Assembly (NCBI GenBank): GCA_947632705.1
Contig: CANRQE010000001.1
Span: 1-64,000 of the forward strand
DNA: 64,000 nt
DNA from: an uncultured Coprococcus sp.
Lineage (GTDB): Bacteria; Bacillota; Clostridia; Lachnospirales; Lachnospiraceae
Direction: 5' to 3'
The notes below the pieces were generated by a model. It did no database searches. It was not told the origin of the DNA and was given only the letters and a program-made list of their open reading frames with translations. The number at the start of each line of letters is the position of its first letter. Positions within the stretch are counted from its first letter, which is position 1. A program made the position numbers and the translations under genes. This document shows, one piece after another, positions 15,306 through 24,268 of this stretch.

Positions 15306-16997
15306 ATGGAAAATAATATAGACACACAGCTGCAGCTTGCGATTACCACAGATATGACGGAATACGATGACAGTGAGGAGTTATTCACCGGCTTTAATCC
15401 TGCAAATGAACAATGGAGTCTGTTAATCCGGTATGTGGGAGACATCTCTGATCTGGTGGAGCGTTTTCTGACGGGCATTTATTATCTGCTGGCGGAATAT
15501 GCAATCATTACGATCCCTCAGAATGTTATTTTGGAGTTTGCTTTAGATCCGAGAATTATTTATATAGAAAAACCAAAGACGCTGCATCAGCAGGTATCGT
15601 ATCCGGCGTATGCTTCCTGTATCTATGGAAGCTTTTTAAATGAATATGACCTGACAGGTGAGGGCGTGTATCTGTCCGTGATTGATTCCGGGATTGATTA
15701 CCGGCATGAAGAATTTTTGTATCAGGGGAACAGCCGGATTGAGGAGCTCTGGGATCAGACGGCTTCCTATTCTCCGGATAACGGAAATATTTACGGAATA
15801 GGAAGAATCTATAACAATGAAGAAATAAATGAAGCATTGCGAAATCCCAATGTGAATATTGCAGGAGATGTCAGCGGGCATGGAACGGAGGTCGCCGGAA
15901 TTGCAGCAGGAAGCAGCATCGGGGTGGCTCCACAGAGCAGATTATTGGTTGTAAAGCTTGGAGGGGGAAACTCCGATACGTTTCCGAATACCTTGGGATT
16001 GATTATGGGAATTGATTACAGCATCAGGAAATCAAGAGAGACGGGAATTCCGATTGTGGTCAATATCAGCTTTGGTAATAATTATGGACCACATACGGGA
16101 GAATCTTTGCTTGAAAATTATATTGATGATGTATCTGTGCTGGGAAGATGTTCGATTGTAACGGGAACCGGAAATGACGGAATTACAGGCAGACATGTAC
16201 AGGGCATGCTTGGAAATGTGTCATACCAGATGATAGAGTTTGTCGTAGAGGATTTTGTTCGAAGCTTTAATATTCAGATATGGAAGAATTATCAGGACCG
16301 GTTTGATGTTCTGGTTGCGGCCCCAAACGGGGAGTATGTTTTAAGTCTGAATGAAAACCAGCAGATGATGCGGGCGACCTATAAAAAAACAGGCTTAAGC
16401 AGTATTTATGGACGGCCGAATCCCTATAACAGAAATCAGGAAATCTTTATCAGCTTTTTCGGGAGAACAGATTATGTGAACAGCGGATTATGGCGGCTTC
16501 TGATTTATCCGAAAAGTATTATAAACGGGAATTATAATGTATATCTGCCGGTGAAGTCCAGCACTACGGGAAATGTACAGTTCCTGAATCCGACAGAGTA
16601 TGGGACGCTTACAACGCCTTCTACGGCGGAGGGGCTGATTTCTGTTGCGGCCTATGATCAGAATATCGATGATTATGCTTATTTCTCCGGACGGGGCTAT
16701 ACGGCAAATAACCGGTTGAAACCGGATATTGCGGCGCCGGGAGTGGATATTTATACTTCTTATCCGGGCAATATCTATACCTTCGCTTCCGGAACCTCCA
16801 TGGCGGCTCCGTTTGTTTCAGGAGCAGCGGCGCTTCTGATGGAGTGGGGACTGGTTCGTGGAAATGATCCTTTCTTGTATGGCGAAAAGATGAAGGCATC
16901 CTTGATCAGAGGAGCAAGAAAAATCTCTGCCACCAATGAATATCCCAACATCTATGTAGGCTGGGGAGCGCTGTGTGTAGCAAATGTTTTGGATTAA
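15306..16997 (+). CDS. S8 family subtilisin-like protease, Csp-like
   Basis: The 563-residue protein has an intact catalytic triad: Asp in VIDSGID (near residue 125), His in SGHGTEVAG (near 191) and Ser in SGTSMAAPFVSG (near 497). A prodomain-like N-terminal region precedes the catalytic domain and a beta-rich insert (about 305-425) lies between the His and Ser, the layout of the clostridial Csp proteases that process spore germination factors. There is no signal peptide, which also fits Csp. AAAGGAAG lies 8 bases before the ATG. Location next to spoIIGA-sigE suits a sporulation or germination role, but Lachnospiraceae carry several such paralogs with unknown roles. Confidence 0.88.
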   Translation: MENNIDTQLQLAITTDMTEYDDSEELFTGFNPANEQWSLLIRYVGDISDLVERFLTGIYYLLAEYAIITIPQNVILEFALDPRIIYIEKPKTLHQQVSYPAYASCIYGSFLNEYDLTGEGVYLSVIDSGIDYRHEEFLYQGNSRIEELWDQTASYSPDNGNIYGIGRIYNNEEINEALRNPNVNIAGDVSGHGTEVAGIAAGSSIGVAPQSRLLVVKLGGGNSDTFPNTLGLIMGIDYSIRKSRETGIPIVVNISFGNNYGPHTGESLLENYIDDVSVLGRCSIVTGTGNDGITGRHVQGMLGNVSYQMIEFVVEDFVRSFNIQIWKNYQDRFDVLVAAPNGEYVLSLNENQQMMRATYKKTGLSSIYGRPNPYNRNQEIFISFFGRTDYVNSGLWRLLIYPKSIINGNYNVYLPVKSSTTGNVQFLNPTEYGTLTTPSTAEGLISVAAYDQNIDDYAYFSGRGYTANNRLKPDIAAPGVDIYTSYPGNIYTFASGTSMAAPFVSGAAALLMEWGLVRGNDPFLYGEKMKASLIRGARKISATNEYPNIYVGWGALCVANVLD

Positions 16998-17111
16998 TAT
17001 GGCTGGTATCTTGGATTTCTGTTTGTCCAAAAGTAAACTTAATATATTTACATAATAGTTTTGTAATAGTTTTGTAATGTTTAGAAAAATGGCATATTTC
17101 CTAATTTTTTG

Positions 17112-17140
17112 TTGATATAAATGGAAAAATATGTTAACAT
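17112..17140 (+). promoter_or_regulatory. Sigma-A promoter of the surface transglutaminase-like gene
   Basis: TTGATA (17112-17117) and TAACAT (17135-17140) are 17 bp apart, leaving a 70-base leader. A small dyad, GGTTA-7-TAACC (17148-17164), lies at the expected start region. Upstream, an 11-bp tandem repeat (TAATAGTTTTG at 17053 and 17064) has no evident role. Confidence 0.55.
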
Positions 17141-17213
17141 AATTTTAGGTTACATAATATAACCGGTTCCCAAAATAAGCAATCAATTTATACACAGGAA
17201 CGGAGGAACGCAT

Positions 17214-20200
17214 ATGAGGAAGAGAAGATGGATCAGTGTAATTTTAGTTTTATGCATGATGACGTCCATTGCTTTGATTGGCGGATTCAGGATGAGGGCG
17301 GCGGAAGGAAAGGCCGGTGCCGCATCTGATCTGGCAAAGCAGGATGGGGAATATCGATATTTTTATGACCAGTTGTCTGATACGGCCAGGATTTTCTATG
17401 ACGGTATGTATCGGATGTATATAGACGGTATATTTAAGACGGGAACAGGTTCTTTGGACTTATCTCTGATTGAAAATGGGTTGACACAGGAACAGATTGC
17501 TGCACATTTAAGCGGAAGCATCAATCTTTTGGCTGAGTATGGTGCGGCAAGAGATGCATTTTATGCAGACTATCCTGATATTTTTTATGTGGATTTTTCA
17601 AATTTATCCATTCGTGCGACAAGAGAAAAAAACGGAACCTGTCATTTGTATCTTGGTCCCGGACGTTATAAGACCTATTATACAGAAGGATTTACCTGTA
17701 AAGAGGATGTGGATCAGGCACTGACCGAATACGATCAGGCAATTCATACCGTGCTTGAGGCTGCCGGCGAGGGCAGTACGATTAGTCAGATCAGAAATGT
17801 ACATGAATATATTACGCATCATACCTCCTATCGTCTGGAAAATGCATGTGCGCCTGAGAATGTCGGATTTATCCGTACGGCGTATGGTGCGCTGGTGAAA
17901 GGAGAGGGCGTATGCGAGGCTTATACAAGAGCTTTTAAGGCGGCTATGGACCGGCTTGGGATTCCCTGCGTTATGATATCCGGCGTATATCGTCATACGG
18001 AAGATATACCGGAGCTTCATATCTGGAATGCCGTTCAGATCGACGGTAAATGGTATGGCGTTGATGTAACCATGGATGATCCGGTCGGAAAAACTTCCGA
18101 AAACGGAGTTGACGGATATGAGTGTACACAGTATCTGCTGGCAGGACAGTCTGTGATGAACAATCGTCACGCGCCAAGCGGAGTGATGTCTGAAGCAAAT
18201 TATGAGTTTACATATCCTGAGCTGGAATGGGAGCCATATGATAATTCTGCAATCATAGCAGCGGATAACGGTCTGGAGGTGCGCTATGAGAAAGATGGAA
18301 TTTATGAGGATGTTTCTGCCGGTATCTTTTATATCAGCTACAATGGAAAAGGAGCGAATGCTCTGAAGGAAGACGGTCTGTATTTTCTGTTGAGATATTA
18401 TTCTATAAATTCACAGACGGGAGAATGGGAGTATTCTCCATGGTGTTATGTTCTGCCGGATATATTTGATCTTGAAGATACGGGAACAGAGGTAATCCTT
18501 CCGATGCCGCATATCCGGTATGCGGAGTTTGGTGTTACGGATATTCCGCCCGGTCCGTATAATGACCCGTCATTAACGGATAAACAGTTGATTTATGAAT
18601 ATACGACTTTTCACGGAAATCCGTTTTTGCTTGTTGCAGACAGCGGTATGCTCTATAATCCGAACAGTAATTATGTGGCGCCGCCATATGTCAAGAAGAT
18701 TACGCCGGGAGTTACCGGAAGCCTTATGATCGGTGAAGGCAGTTATCATATTGTTGCGACCTATGATGATAATCTGGTAAGGCTTTCAGATGATATAGAA
18801 CCGGGTATAACCTTTATCTGTGATACCGTCCGGATGACAAGTGCTGCCAATACAGGAGAAATTTACAGTTCCTTGTCCGGCTTTCAATGGAATGGAACGG
18901 ATACGATTGAGTTTGATTTTACGCCAAGTGAGATGTGGTCGGATGACTCTGTATTTTATACGTTTTCTGTTACGGGACTCGTGGGAGAAAAGAGCGGAAA
19001 GGAGCCGAACAGTATTACCTATCTGGCGGAACACAGGTGTACAGTTTATGCATATCAGTCCCAGGGATTTGACTTTAATGTGTTTGGAAAACCGACATTG
19101 CTGGATCACAGTGATATTTCAACCAATGATTGGAAGACCAGTGACGGTGAAAGTGTAGCTGAGTCATTGAGACATCGGATGGTACTGGTTGCAAGCCGTC
19201 CGACAAATGCAGAAATAGATGAGCTGGAAGAAAAACTGGATCAGAATGGGATTGCCCCTCTGGCATGTGAAACCTATAATATCAATCTGACGGTATGTAA
19301 AAAACAGGTAATCAACACGGGCGACGGTGTCAGGGTATCGCTTGGTTTTCCGGAGGGCTATGGACCGGAGGATGAAGGAGTTACCTTTAAAGCATATCAT
19401 TTTATCAAGGATGAATATGGCAATGTGACAGGCGTCGAGGAAATCCCGTGTCTGATCACAAAGTATGGTCTGGTCATTACCTGCACATCCTTCAGCCCTT
19501 TTGCAATCGTAGCGGTCGAGGGAGAAAGAAGTACGGACAAAACCCTGATTCTGACATCAGATGTGGGCGGTACGGTCACGAGTCCGCAGGATTCGGATGG
19601 TGACGGTATGGTGACTTTACATGAAGGTGAGTCGGCGGCCATTCAGATAAAAGCGGATAAGGATTATGTCATTGATTCGGTTATTATGGATGAACAATAT
19701 CTGACCGTAGAAAACGAAAACAGTATGGAAATCACGCTGGATTATGATGATCTGGCTGAAAATGGTGTATTTCTCAAAGCTTCATTTCTTGTAGCCTCGA
19801 TTGCAGAAGAAGAGCTGGGAGACTCCGGAGATATCGTTCCGTCTGCTACACCGGGAGATGCGAATACGAAGGAACCTGAAGAGGGATCTGAAAATCCGGA
19901 AATTACAATTGAGAAGGTAGAACTGAATCCGACCGTTGTAAGACTGACCGAGGGTGACCGGCTTGTCATTACGGCCTCTGTGCTTCCGGAAGACCGGTCC
20001 TATCAATATCAATGGTATAAAGACGATGCAGCAATTGAGATGCAGACAGAGCAGACTCTGGTAATGGATGCCGTGACAGTGGGAGATACCGGTCAGTATA
20101 AACTCAAAGTAACGGCAGGCACAGGTTCCGCTATGACGGAACAATACAGTGATCTCTGTGTTGTGACTGTGAATGAAAAGGCGGAGGAAACTACGGAATC

Positions 20201-20465
20201 GGCGGAAGCTCCGGAAGATAAAAAACCGGGCGTAACTTCTGAATCTGCCGGGAGTACGGAGGATATCGTGTCTCCAATACCAAAACAGCCTGACGGTGGT
20301 TCGCCGGGGACAGAACCGGATAATTCCGGGCAGGCAGAAACACAGAAAATAGCTTCCAAACCTGCAACCGGAGACGGTGTATTCCTGACGGCAGCATGGA
20401 TGATGCTGTTGTTTGCAGGCTTTGGAGTTGCTGCAGCGTTGTCTGCCGGAAAACGGAAAAAATAG
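17214..20465 (+). CDS. Secreted transglutaminase-like, Ig-like surface protein with C-terminal sorting signal
   Basis: The 1083-residue protein starts with a signal peptide (basic RKRR, hydrophobic core to about residue 25, cleavage near RAAEG). A transglutaminase-like domain spans about residues 150-300 with candidate triad Cys in GEGVCEAYT, His in ELHIWNAV and Asp in GVDVTMDDP. Beta-rich repeats follow, an Ig-like domain lies near residues 900-980 (RLTEGDRLVITASV...YQWYKDD), then a Pro/Glu/Ser-rich linker. The end has KPATGD, a hydrophobic span (AAWMMLLFAGFGVAAAL) and a basic tail GKRKK, the layout of a sortase substrate. Whether it cross-links proteins or is a protease-type transglutaminase relative is open. 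Strong ribosome site GGAGGA. Confidence 0.85.
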   Translation: MRKRRWISVILVLCMMTSIALIGGFRMRAAEGKAGAASDLAKQDGEYRYFYDQLSDTARIFYDGMYRMYIDGIFKTGTGSLDLSLIENGLTQEQIAAHLSGSINLLAEYGAARDAFYADYPDIFYVDFSNLSIRATREKNGTCHLYLGPGRYKTYYTEGFTCKEDVDQALTEYDQAIHTVLEAAGEGSTISQIRNVHEYITHHTSYRLENACAPENVGFIRTAYGALVKGEGVCEAYTRAFKAAMDRLGIPCVMISGVYRHTEDIPELHIWNAVQIDGKWYGVDVTMDDPVGKTSENGVDGYECTQYLLAGQSVMNNRHAPSGVMSEANYEFTYPELEWEPYDNSAIIAADNGLEVRYEKDGIYEDVSAGIFYISYNGKGANALKEDGLYFLLRYYSINSQTGEWEYSPWCYVLPDIFDLEDTGTEVILPMPHIRYAEFGVTDIPPGPYNDPSLTDKQLIYEYTTFHGNPFLLVADSGMLYNPNSNYVAPPYVKKITPGVTGSLMIGEGSYHIVATYDDNLVRLSDDIEPGITFICDTVRMTSAANTGEIYSSLSGFQWNGTDTIEFDFTPSEMWSDDSVFYTFSVTGLVGEKSGKEPNSITYLAEHRCTVYAYQSQGFDFNVFGKPTLLDHSDISTNDWKTSDGESVAESLRHRMVLVASRPTNAEIDELEEKLDQNGIAPLACETYNINLTVCKKQVINTGDGVRVSLGFPEGYGPEDEGVTFKAYHFIKDEYGNVTGVEEIPCLITKYGLVITCTSFSPFAIVAVEGERSTDKTLILTSDVGGTVTSPQDSDGDGMVTLHEGESAAIQIKADKDYVIDSVIMDEQYLTVENENSMEITLDYDDLAENGVFLKASFLVASIAEEELGDSGDIVPSATPGDANTKEPEEGSENPEITIEKVELNPTVVRLTEGDRLVITASVLPEDRSYQYQWYKDDAAIEMQTEQTLVMDAVTVGDTGQYKLKVTAGTGSAMTEQYSDLCVVTVNEKAEETTESAEAPEDKKPGVTSESAGSTEDIVSPIPKQPDGGSPGTEPDNSGQAETQKIASKPATGDGVFLTAAWMMLLFAGFGVAAALSAGKRKK

Positions 20466-20484
20466 TAATGTAAATAAAGAAAAT

Positions 20485-20527
20485 AAAAAAGGTGTAATTC
20501 CGGGTTGCCGGTTTTACACCTTTTTTT
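20485..20527. terminator. Bidirectional terminator between the surface protein and the DtxR-family gene
   Basis: AAGGTGTAA-CCGG and CCGG-TTACACCTT form a long stem around GTTG, flanked by A residues on the left and seven T residues on the right, so it can stop transcription from both convergent genes. Confidence 0.88.
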
Positions 20528-20534
20528 GCTTCTG

Positions 20535-20924
20535 TCAGAGCAGGCTGTCCGTCTGCTTTCTTTTCATAACGTGTTTTTTAATGGCTTCAAAACTTTCTTT
20601 GCTGATAACATGCTCGATTTTACAGGCATCTTCACTGGCAATTTTTTCATCTACCCCAAGCTCTGTCAGCAGAGAGGATAAAAGTGCATGACGCTCATAG
20701 ATCATTTCCGCAATGTCTCTTCCGGCATCGGTCAGTGTGATGAAGCCGGAATCGGAAACCACAATATATTGATTTTCCCTCAGGTTTTTCATGGCAACGC
20801 TGACGCTGGATTTTTTGTAGCCAAGCTCGTTGGATATATCGACAGATCTGACAACAGGAAGCTTTTTTGAAAGAATCAGAATGGTTTCCAGATAATTTTC
20901 TACAGATTCATTTGTCGTTAGCAT
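20535..20924 (-). CDS. DtxR/MntR-family metal-dependent transcriptional repressor
   Basis: DtxR-family repressors bind Fe2+ or Mn2+ and then block metal uptake genes. The 129-residue product has the N-terminal winged helix (SVENYLETILILSK, VRSVDISNELGYKKSSVSVAMKNL) and the dimerization/metal domain with candidate ligands in ERHALLSSLL and DACKIEHVIS; there is no C-terminal SH3-like domain, as in MntR-type members. The start at 20924 follows GGGGGA; the frame extends upstream to 21005 without a ribosome site. It is divergent from feoAAB, with a dyad in the shared promoter region, so it is most likely an iron-responsive regulator of feo, although MntR-type manganese control is possible. Confidence 0.88.
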   Translation of the reverse strand: MLTTNESVENYLETILILSKKLPVVRSVDISNELGYKKSSVSVAMKNLRENQYIVVSDSGFITLTDAGRDIAEMIYERHALLSSLLTELGVDEKIASEDACKIEHVISKESFEAIKKHVMKRKQTDSLL

Positions 20925-20976
20925 ATTTGTATCCCCCATTTTATCTCTAAATGTCACCAGATTATAAATTATGTAG

Positions 20977-21005
20977 AGTATACCATATTCCTTTCGTTTG
21001 TTCAA
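20977..21005 (-). promoter_or_regulatory. Sigma-A promoter of the DtxR-family gene
   Basis: On the minus strand TTGAAC (21005-21000) and TATACT (20982-20977) are 17 bp apart, about 52 bases before the start codon at 20924. Confidence 0.65.
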
Positions 21006-21038
21006 TTTTTTTTATGAAGGAGAGTATTCAAAAAGTTA

Positions 21039-21073
21039 TTGACATCTAATAAAAGTTAGCGTATACTAACTTT
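21039..21073 (+). promoter_or_regulatory. feo promoter with DtxR-type operator
   Basis: TTGACA (21039-21044) and TATACT (21062-21067) are 17 bp apart, a near-consensus sigma-A promoter. A perfect 8-bp inverted repeat, AAAGTTAG (21052-21059) and CTAACTTT (21066-21073) with a 6-bp centre, covers the -10. TTAG/CTAA half-sites are the core of DtxR-family operators, and the cognate repressor gene is divergent. The expected effect is iron-dependent repression of feoAAB. Confidence 0.82.
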
Positions 21074-21113
21074 GTACAGAAAAGGAAAAACTTTGCAATT
21101 CAGCAGAAAGAAG

Positions 21114-21332
21114 ATGAAGGATATGCCACTAACATTTGCAAGATCAGGAGAGACCAATGTGATTAAGAAAATAGGCGGCAAGGAAGAAACAAAAAAATTC
21201 CTTGAAAGCCTTGGCTTTGTTGCAGGCGGCATGGTAACTGTGATTTCTGAATCAGGAGGAAATCTGATTGTCAATATCAAGGATTCCAGAATTGCCATCG
21301 GAAAAGATATGGCCGGTAAAATTATGGTATAG
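21114..21332 (+). CDS. feoA: Ferrous iron transport protein FeoA (first copy)
   Basis: FeoA is a small SH3-like cytosolic protein that assists FeoB. This copy has about 72 residues from ATG 21114: MPLTFARSGETNVIKKIGG, then the LESLGFVAGG turn and the VISESGGNLIVNIKDSRIAIG strands ending AGKIMV, which is the full FeoA fold. GAAAG lies just upstream; ATG 21123 is an alternative, and a TTG at 21072 inside the operator is not a credible start. It is the first gene of the feo operon, 34 bases before the second feoA. Confidence 0.88.
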   Translation: MKDMPLTFARSGETNVIKKIGGKEETKKFLESLGFVAGGMVTVISESGGNLIVNIKDSRIAIGKDMAGKIMV

Positions 21333-21366
21333 TTAAAAATTCTATTATAAAGGAGCATAGCGCAAT

Positions 21367-21588
21367 ATGAGAACATTGAGGACAGTATCCGTTGGAGAGA
21401 CGGTCACGGTAAAGAGACTATCAGGGGAAGGCCCGGTGAAGAGAAGAATTATGGACATGGGTATTACAAAGGGTATCCAGATATATGTCCGTAAGGTAGC
21501 ACCTTTAGGAGATCCGGTAGAGGTTACAGTCAGAGGATATGAGTTATCCCTGCGTAAAGCGGATGCTGAAATGATTGAGGTTGAATAA
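21367..21588 (+). CDS. feoA: Ferrous iron transport protein FeoA (second copy)
   Basis: A second, diverged FeoA of 73 residues: VSVGETVTVKRLSGEG, the MDMGITKGIQI turn and the strands PVEVTVRGYELSLRKADAEM. The two copies share the fold but little sequence, so they are probably not recent duplicates and may differ in role. GGAGCA lies upstream of the ATG. Lachnospiraceae feo operons often carry two feoA genes ahead of feoB. Confidence 0.9.
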   Translation: MRTLRTVSVGETVTVKRLSGEGPVKRRIMDMGITKGIQIYVRKVAPLGDPVEVTVRGYELSLRKADAEMIEVE

Positions 21589-21615
21589 TAGGTATAACAT
21601 TTATTTTTTTAATTT

Positions 21616-21640
21616 ATAGTTAGTTATCACTAATTATAAT
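21616..21640 (+). promoter_or_regulatory. Second TTAG/CTAA dyad, upstream of feoB
   Basis: ATA-g-TTAGT (21616-21624) pairs with ACTAA-t-TAT (21629-21637) around TATC, in the 96-base gap between the second feoA and feoB. A TATAAT hexamer (21635-21640) overlaps its right arm, but the matching -35 is poor. It shares half-sites with the feo promoter operator, so the same repressor may bind here as a second control point. Confidence 0.45.
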
Positions 21641-21684
21641 AAGTCACATCTAATATCTATCATAAATAGGAAAGAGGGTTTAAC

Positions 21685-24072
21685 ATGTCAGTAAAAATTG
21701 CATTAGCAGGAAATCCGAATTGCGGTAAGACAACATTATTTAATGCATTGACCGGTGCCAATCAGTTTGTCGGAAACTGGCCGGGTGTAACGGTAGAAAA
21801 AAAGGAAGGAAAATATAAAGGGAGCAAGGACGTTATTATTACAGATTTACCGGGAATTTATTCTTTGTCTCCTTACACGCTGGAAGAAGTGGTTGCCAGA
21901 AATTATCTGCTCCGGAACAAACCGGATGTAATCCTTAATATTATTGACGGAACCAATATTGAGCGAAATCTGTATCTGACAACACAGCTTCTGGAGCTTG
22001 GAATTCCCGTTTTAATAGCGGTTAACATGATGGATCTGGTAAATAAAAACGGAGACAAAATCCATATTGAAAATCTTGCAAAGAGCCTCGGATGTGAGGT
22101 GTGCGAAATTTCGGCATTAAAGGGTACGGGAATTCATAAAGCTGCAGAACGGGCGATTGCTCTTGCAAACAGTAAAAAGACGGTTTCTGTGGTACATAAA
22201 TTTGCAGATAAAGTAGAGCTTGCGATTTCGTCAGTAGAAAACAAGCTGGCAGACGTAGAGGATGCCCAAAAACGATTTTATGCGATCAAGCTTTTGGAAC
22301 GGGATGAGAAGATTGCGGGGCAGCTCAACAATGTGCCGGATGTCAGTGATGAGATTTTGCAGTTGGAATCTGCCTATGATGATGATACGGAAAGTATTAT
22401 CACAAATGAACGATATCTATATATTTCATCTATTATCAGGGATTGTTATACCAAAAATAAGAAGTCTGAGCTTACAATGTCGGATAAGATAGACAGGGTC
22501 GTTACCAACAGATGGCTGGCGCTTCCGATTTTTGCTGTTGTTATGTTCATTGTATATTATATATCTATCACGACTGTCGGAACATGGGTAACTGACTGGA
22601 CGAATGACGGCTTGTTTGGCGACGGATGGCATTTGTTCGGCAGCGGAACGGCGGCATATGAAGAAGCCGTTACGGATTATGCCAGAGAAACAATCTGGAC
22701 GGATGAGGTGGTTGAAATTGCAACGTCTGCTGATCAGGCGGGAGTGGTCGGTGCAGAGGATATTCTGACTGCGATAGAAGACGGGGATTTTGGGGCCTTT
22801 GATGAGGCGTACGGTACTTACGCAGAATCCCTTGCGGAGGAAGGATATGATATTACTTCCATCGTTGATCCCGCACTGGAGGAGGCGCCGGATACGGCTG
22901 ATTACGGAATCTGGATTCCGGGTATTCCTGTGCTGGTTGAAAAAGGATTGGACAGTATCCATTGTGCAGATGGGATCAAGGGCTTAATCATTGATGGAAT
23001 TGTTGCCGGTGTCGGTGCGGTTCTTGGTTTTGTGCCGCAGATGTTTGTGCTGTTTATTTTCCTCGCATTCCTCGAGGCATGCGGATATATGGCCAGAGTT
23101 GCGTTTATTATGGACAGAATTTTCCGTAAGTTTGGCCTGTCAGGTAAATCCTTTATTCCTATGCTGATCGGCTCCGGATGTGGCGTGCCGGGCGTTATGG
23201 CATCCAGAACCATTGAAAATGACAGAGACAGGAAGATGACGATCATGACTACTACATTTGTTCCCTGCGGAGCGAAAATGCCGATAGTTGCTTTGATTGC
23301 GGCAGCCCTGTTTGATAATACCTGGTGGGTGGCTCCCAGCGCATATTTTATAGGAATTGCGGCCATCATCTGTTCCGGTATCATTTTAAAGAAGACAAAG
23401 ATATTTGCAGGAGATCCCGCACCGTTTGTCATGGAGCTTCCGGCGTATCATCTGCCGACGGCCGGCAATGTACTCAGAAGTATGTGGGAGCGCGGATGGT
23501 CCTTTATAAAAAAGGCCGGAACGATTATTTTACTTTCCTCCATTCTTATCTGGGCAGGTTCTTCTTTTGGATGGATAGACGGAAGATTCGTTTTTGACGG
23601 AGATATGGAGCTTGAAGCAAGTGTCCTCGGAAAAATCGGAAACGCAATCTGCTTTATCTTTGCACCGCTGGGATTTGACAATATTCGGGCGACCATTGCA
23701 ACGATCATGGGACTCGTTGCCAAGGAAGAGGTTGTCGGAGTGTTTGGGGTTCTGGATTTTGAAGGAATGACCAGACTTGCCGCATATTCTTTCCTTATCT
23801 TTAACCTGCTTTGTGCACCGTGCTTTGCTGCCATGGGTGCGATCAAGCGTGAAATGAACAATGTCAGATGGTTTCTGTTTGCAATCGGATACCAGACGGT
23901 GCTTGCTTATATCACTTCTTTATGCGTATTTCAGCTTGGAACCTTTTTTACAGGCGGCGGATTCGGAATCGGAACCGTATTTGCAATCCTGTTTGTAATC
24001 GGATTTATCTATCTGTTGTTCCGTCCGTATAAAGAAAGCCGGACCTTAAATGTTGCGGTAAAGGTTTCATAA
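21685..24072 (+). CDS. feoB: Ferrous iron transporter FeoB
   Basis: FeoB imports Fe2+ across the cytoplasmic membrane under control of its N-terminal G domain. The 795-residue protein has G1 GNPNCGKTT (residues 9-17), G2 around WPGVTVEKK, G3 DLPGIYSL, G4 NMMD and G5 SALKG, then the helical spacer and the membrane core with the two Gate motifs (CGVPGVMASRTI, and FVPCGAKMPI). Between the first and second membrane segments it carries an extra acidic stretch of about 100 residues (roughly 310-415) predicted outside the cell. Last gene of the feo operon, followed by a terminator. Confidence 0.97.
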   Translation: MSVKIALAGNPNCGKTTLFNALTGANQFVGNWPGVTVEKKEGKYKGSKDVIITDLPGIYSLSPYTLEEVVARNYLLRNKPDVILNIIDGTNIERNLYLTTQLLELGIPVLIAVNMMDLVNKNGDKIHIENLAKSLGCEVCEISALKGTGIHKAAERAIALANSKKTVSVVHKFADKVELAISSVENKLADVEDAQKRFYAIKLLERDEKIAGQLNNVPDVSDEILQLESAYDDDTESIITNERYLYISSIIRDCYTKNKKSELTMSDKIDRVVTNRWLALPIFAVVMFIVYYISITTVGTWVTDWTNDGLFGDGWHLFGSGTAAYEEAVTDYARETIWTDEVVEIATSADQAGVVGAEDILTAIEDGDFGAFDEAYGTYAESLAEEGYDITSIVDPALEEAPDTADYGIWIPGIPVLVEKGLDSIHCADGIKGLIIDGIVAGVGAVLGFVPQMFVLFIFLAFLEACGYMARVAFIMDRIFRKFGLSGKSFIPMLIGSGCGVPGVMASRTIENDRDRKMTIMTTTFVPCGAKMPIVALIAAALFDNTWWVAPSAYFIGIAAIICSGIILKKTKIFAGDPAPFVMELPAYHLPTAGNVLRSMWERGWSFIKKAGTIILLSSILIWAGSSFGWIDGRFVFDGDMELEASVLGKIGNAICFIFAPLGFDNIRATIATIMGLVAKEEVVGVFGVLDFEGMTRLAAYSFLIFNLLCAPCFAAMGAIKREMNNVRWFLFAIGYQTVLAYITSLCVFQLGTFFTGGGFGIGTVFAILFVIGFIYLLFRPYKESRTLNVAVKVS

Positions 24073-24105
24073 AATCAGGTGTCTCTAAAAAGAATATTAA
24101 TCATA

Positions 24106-24141
24106 AAGAGAGCGGTGGGATTTCCTGCCGCTTTTCTTTTT
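24106..24141 (+). terminator. Terminator of the feo operon
   Basis: AGCGG-TGGGA and TTCC-TG-CCGCT form a stem with a short loop, followed by TTTTCTTTTT. Confidence 0.78.
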
Positions 24142-24149
24142 GAAATTAT

Positions 24150-24178
24150 TTGTAAAATCATACAGTCTATGCTAGAAT
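24150..24178 (+). promoter_or_regulatory. Sigma-A promoter ahead of the thioredoxin gene
   Basis: TTGTAA (24150-24155) and TAGAAT (24173-24178) are 17 bp apart, giving a leader of about 85 bases. It is likely to drive trx and the purine and downstream genes, since I see no terminator between them. Confidence 0.6.
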
Positions 24179-24268
24179 ACTATGGACAGACAGGAAAATG
24201 TTGACTTTATAGTTTTGTTTTATATGGCAGACAATAAGATAAAGCAATTTTTAAGGAGGAAAATCAAA

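Noticed and set aside
21072..21113. Upstream TTG start for the first feoA
   Set aside because: It would place the start inside the operator and promoter start region, with no ribosome site; ATG 21114 fits the family start.
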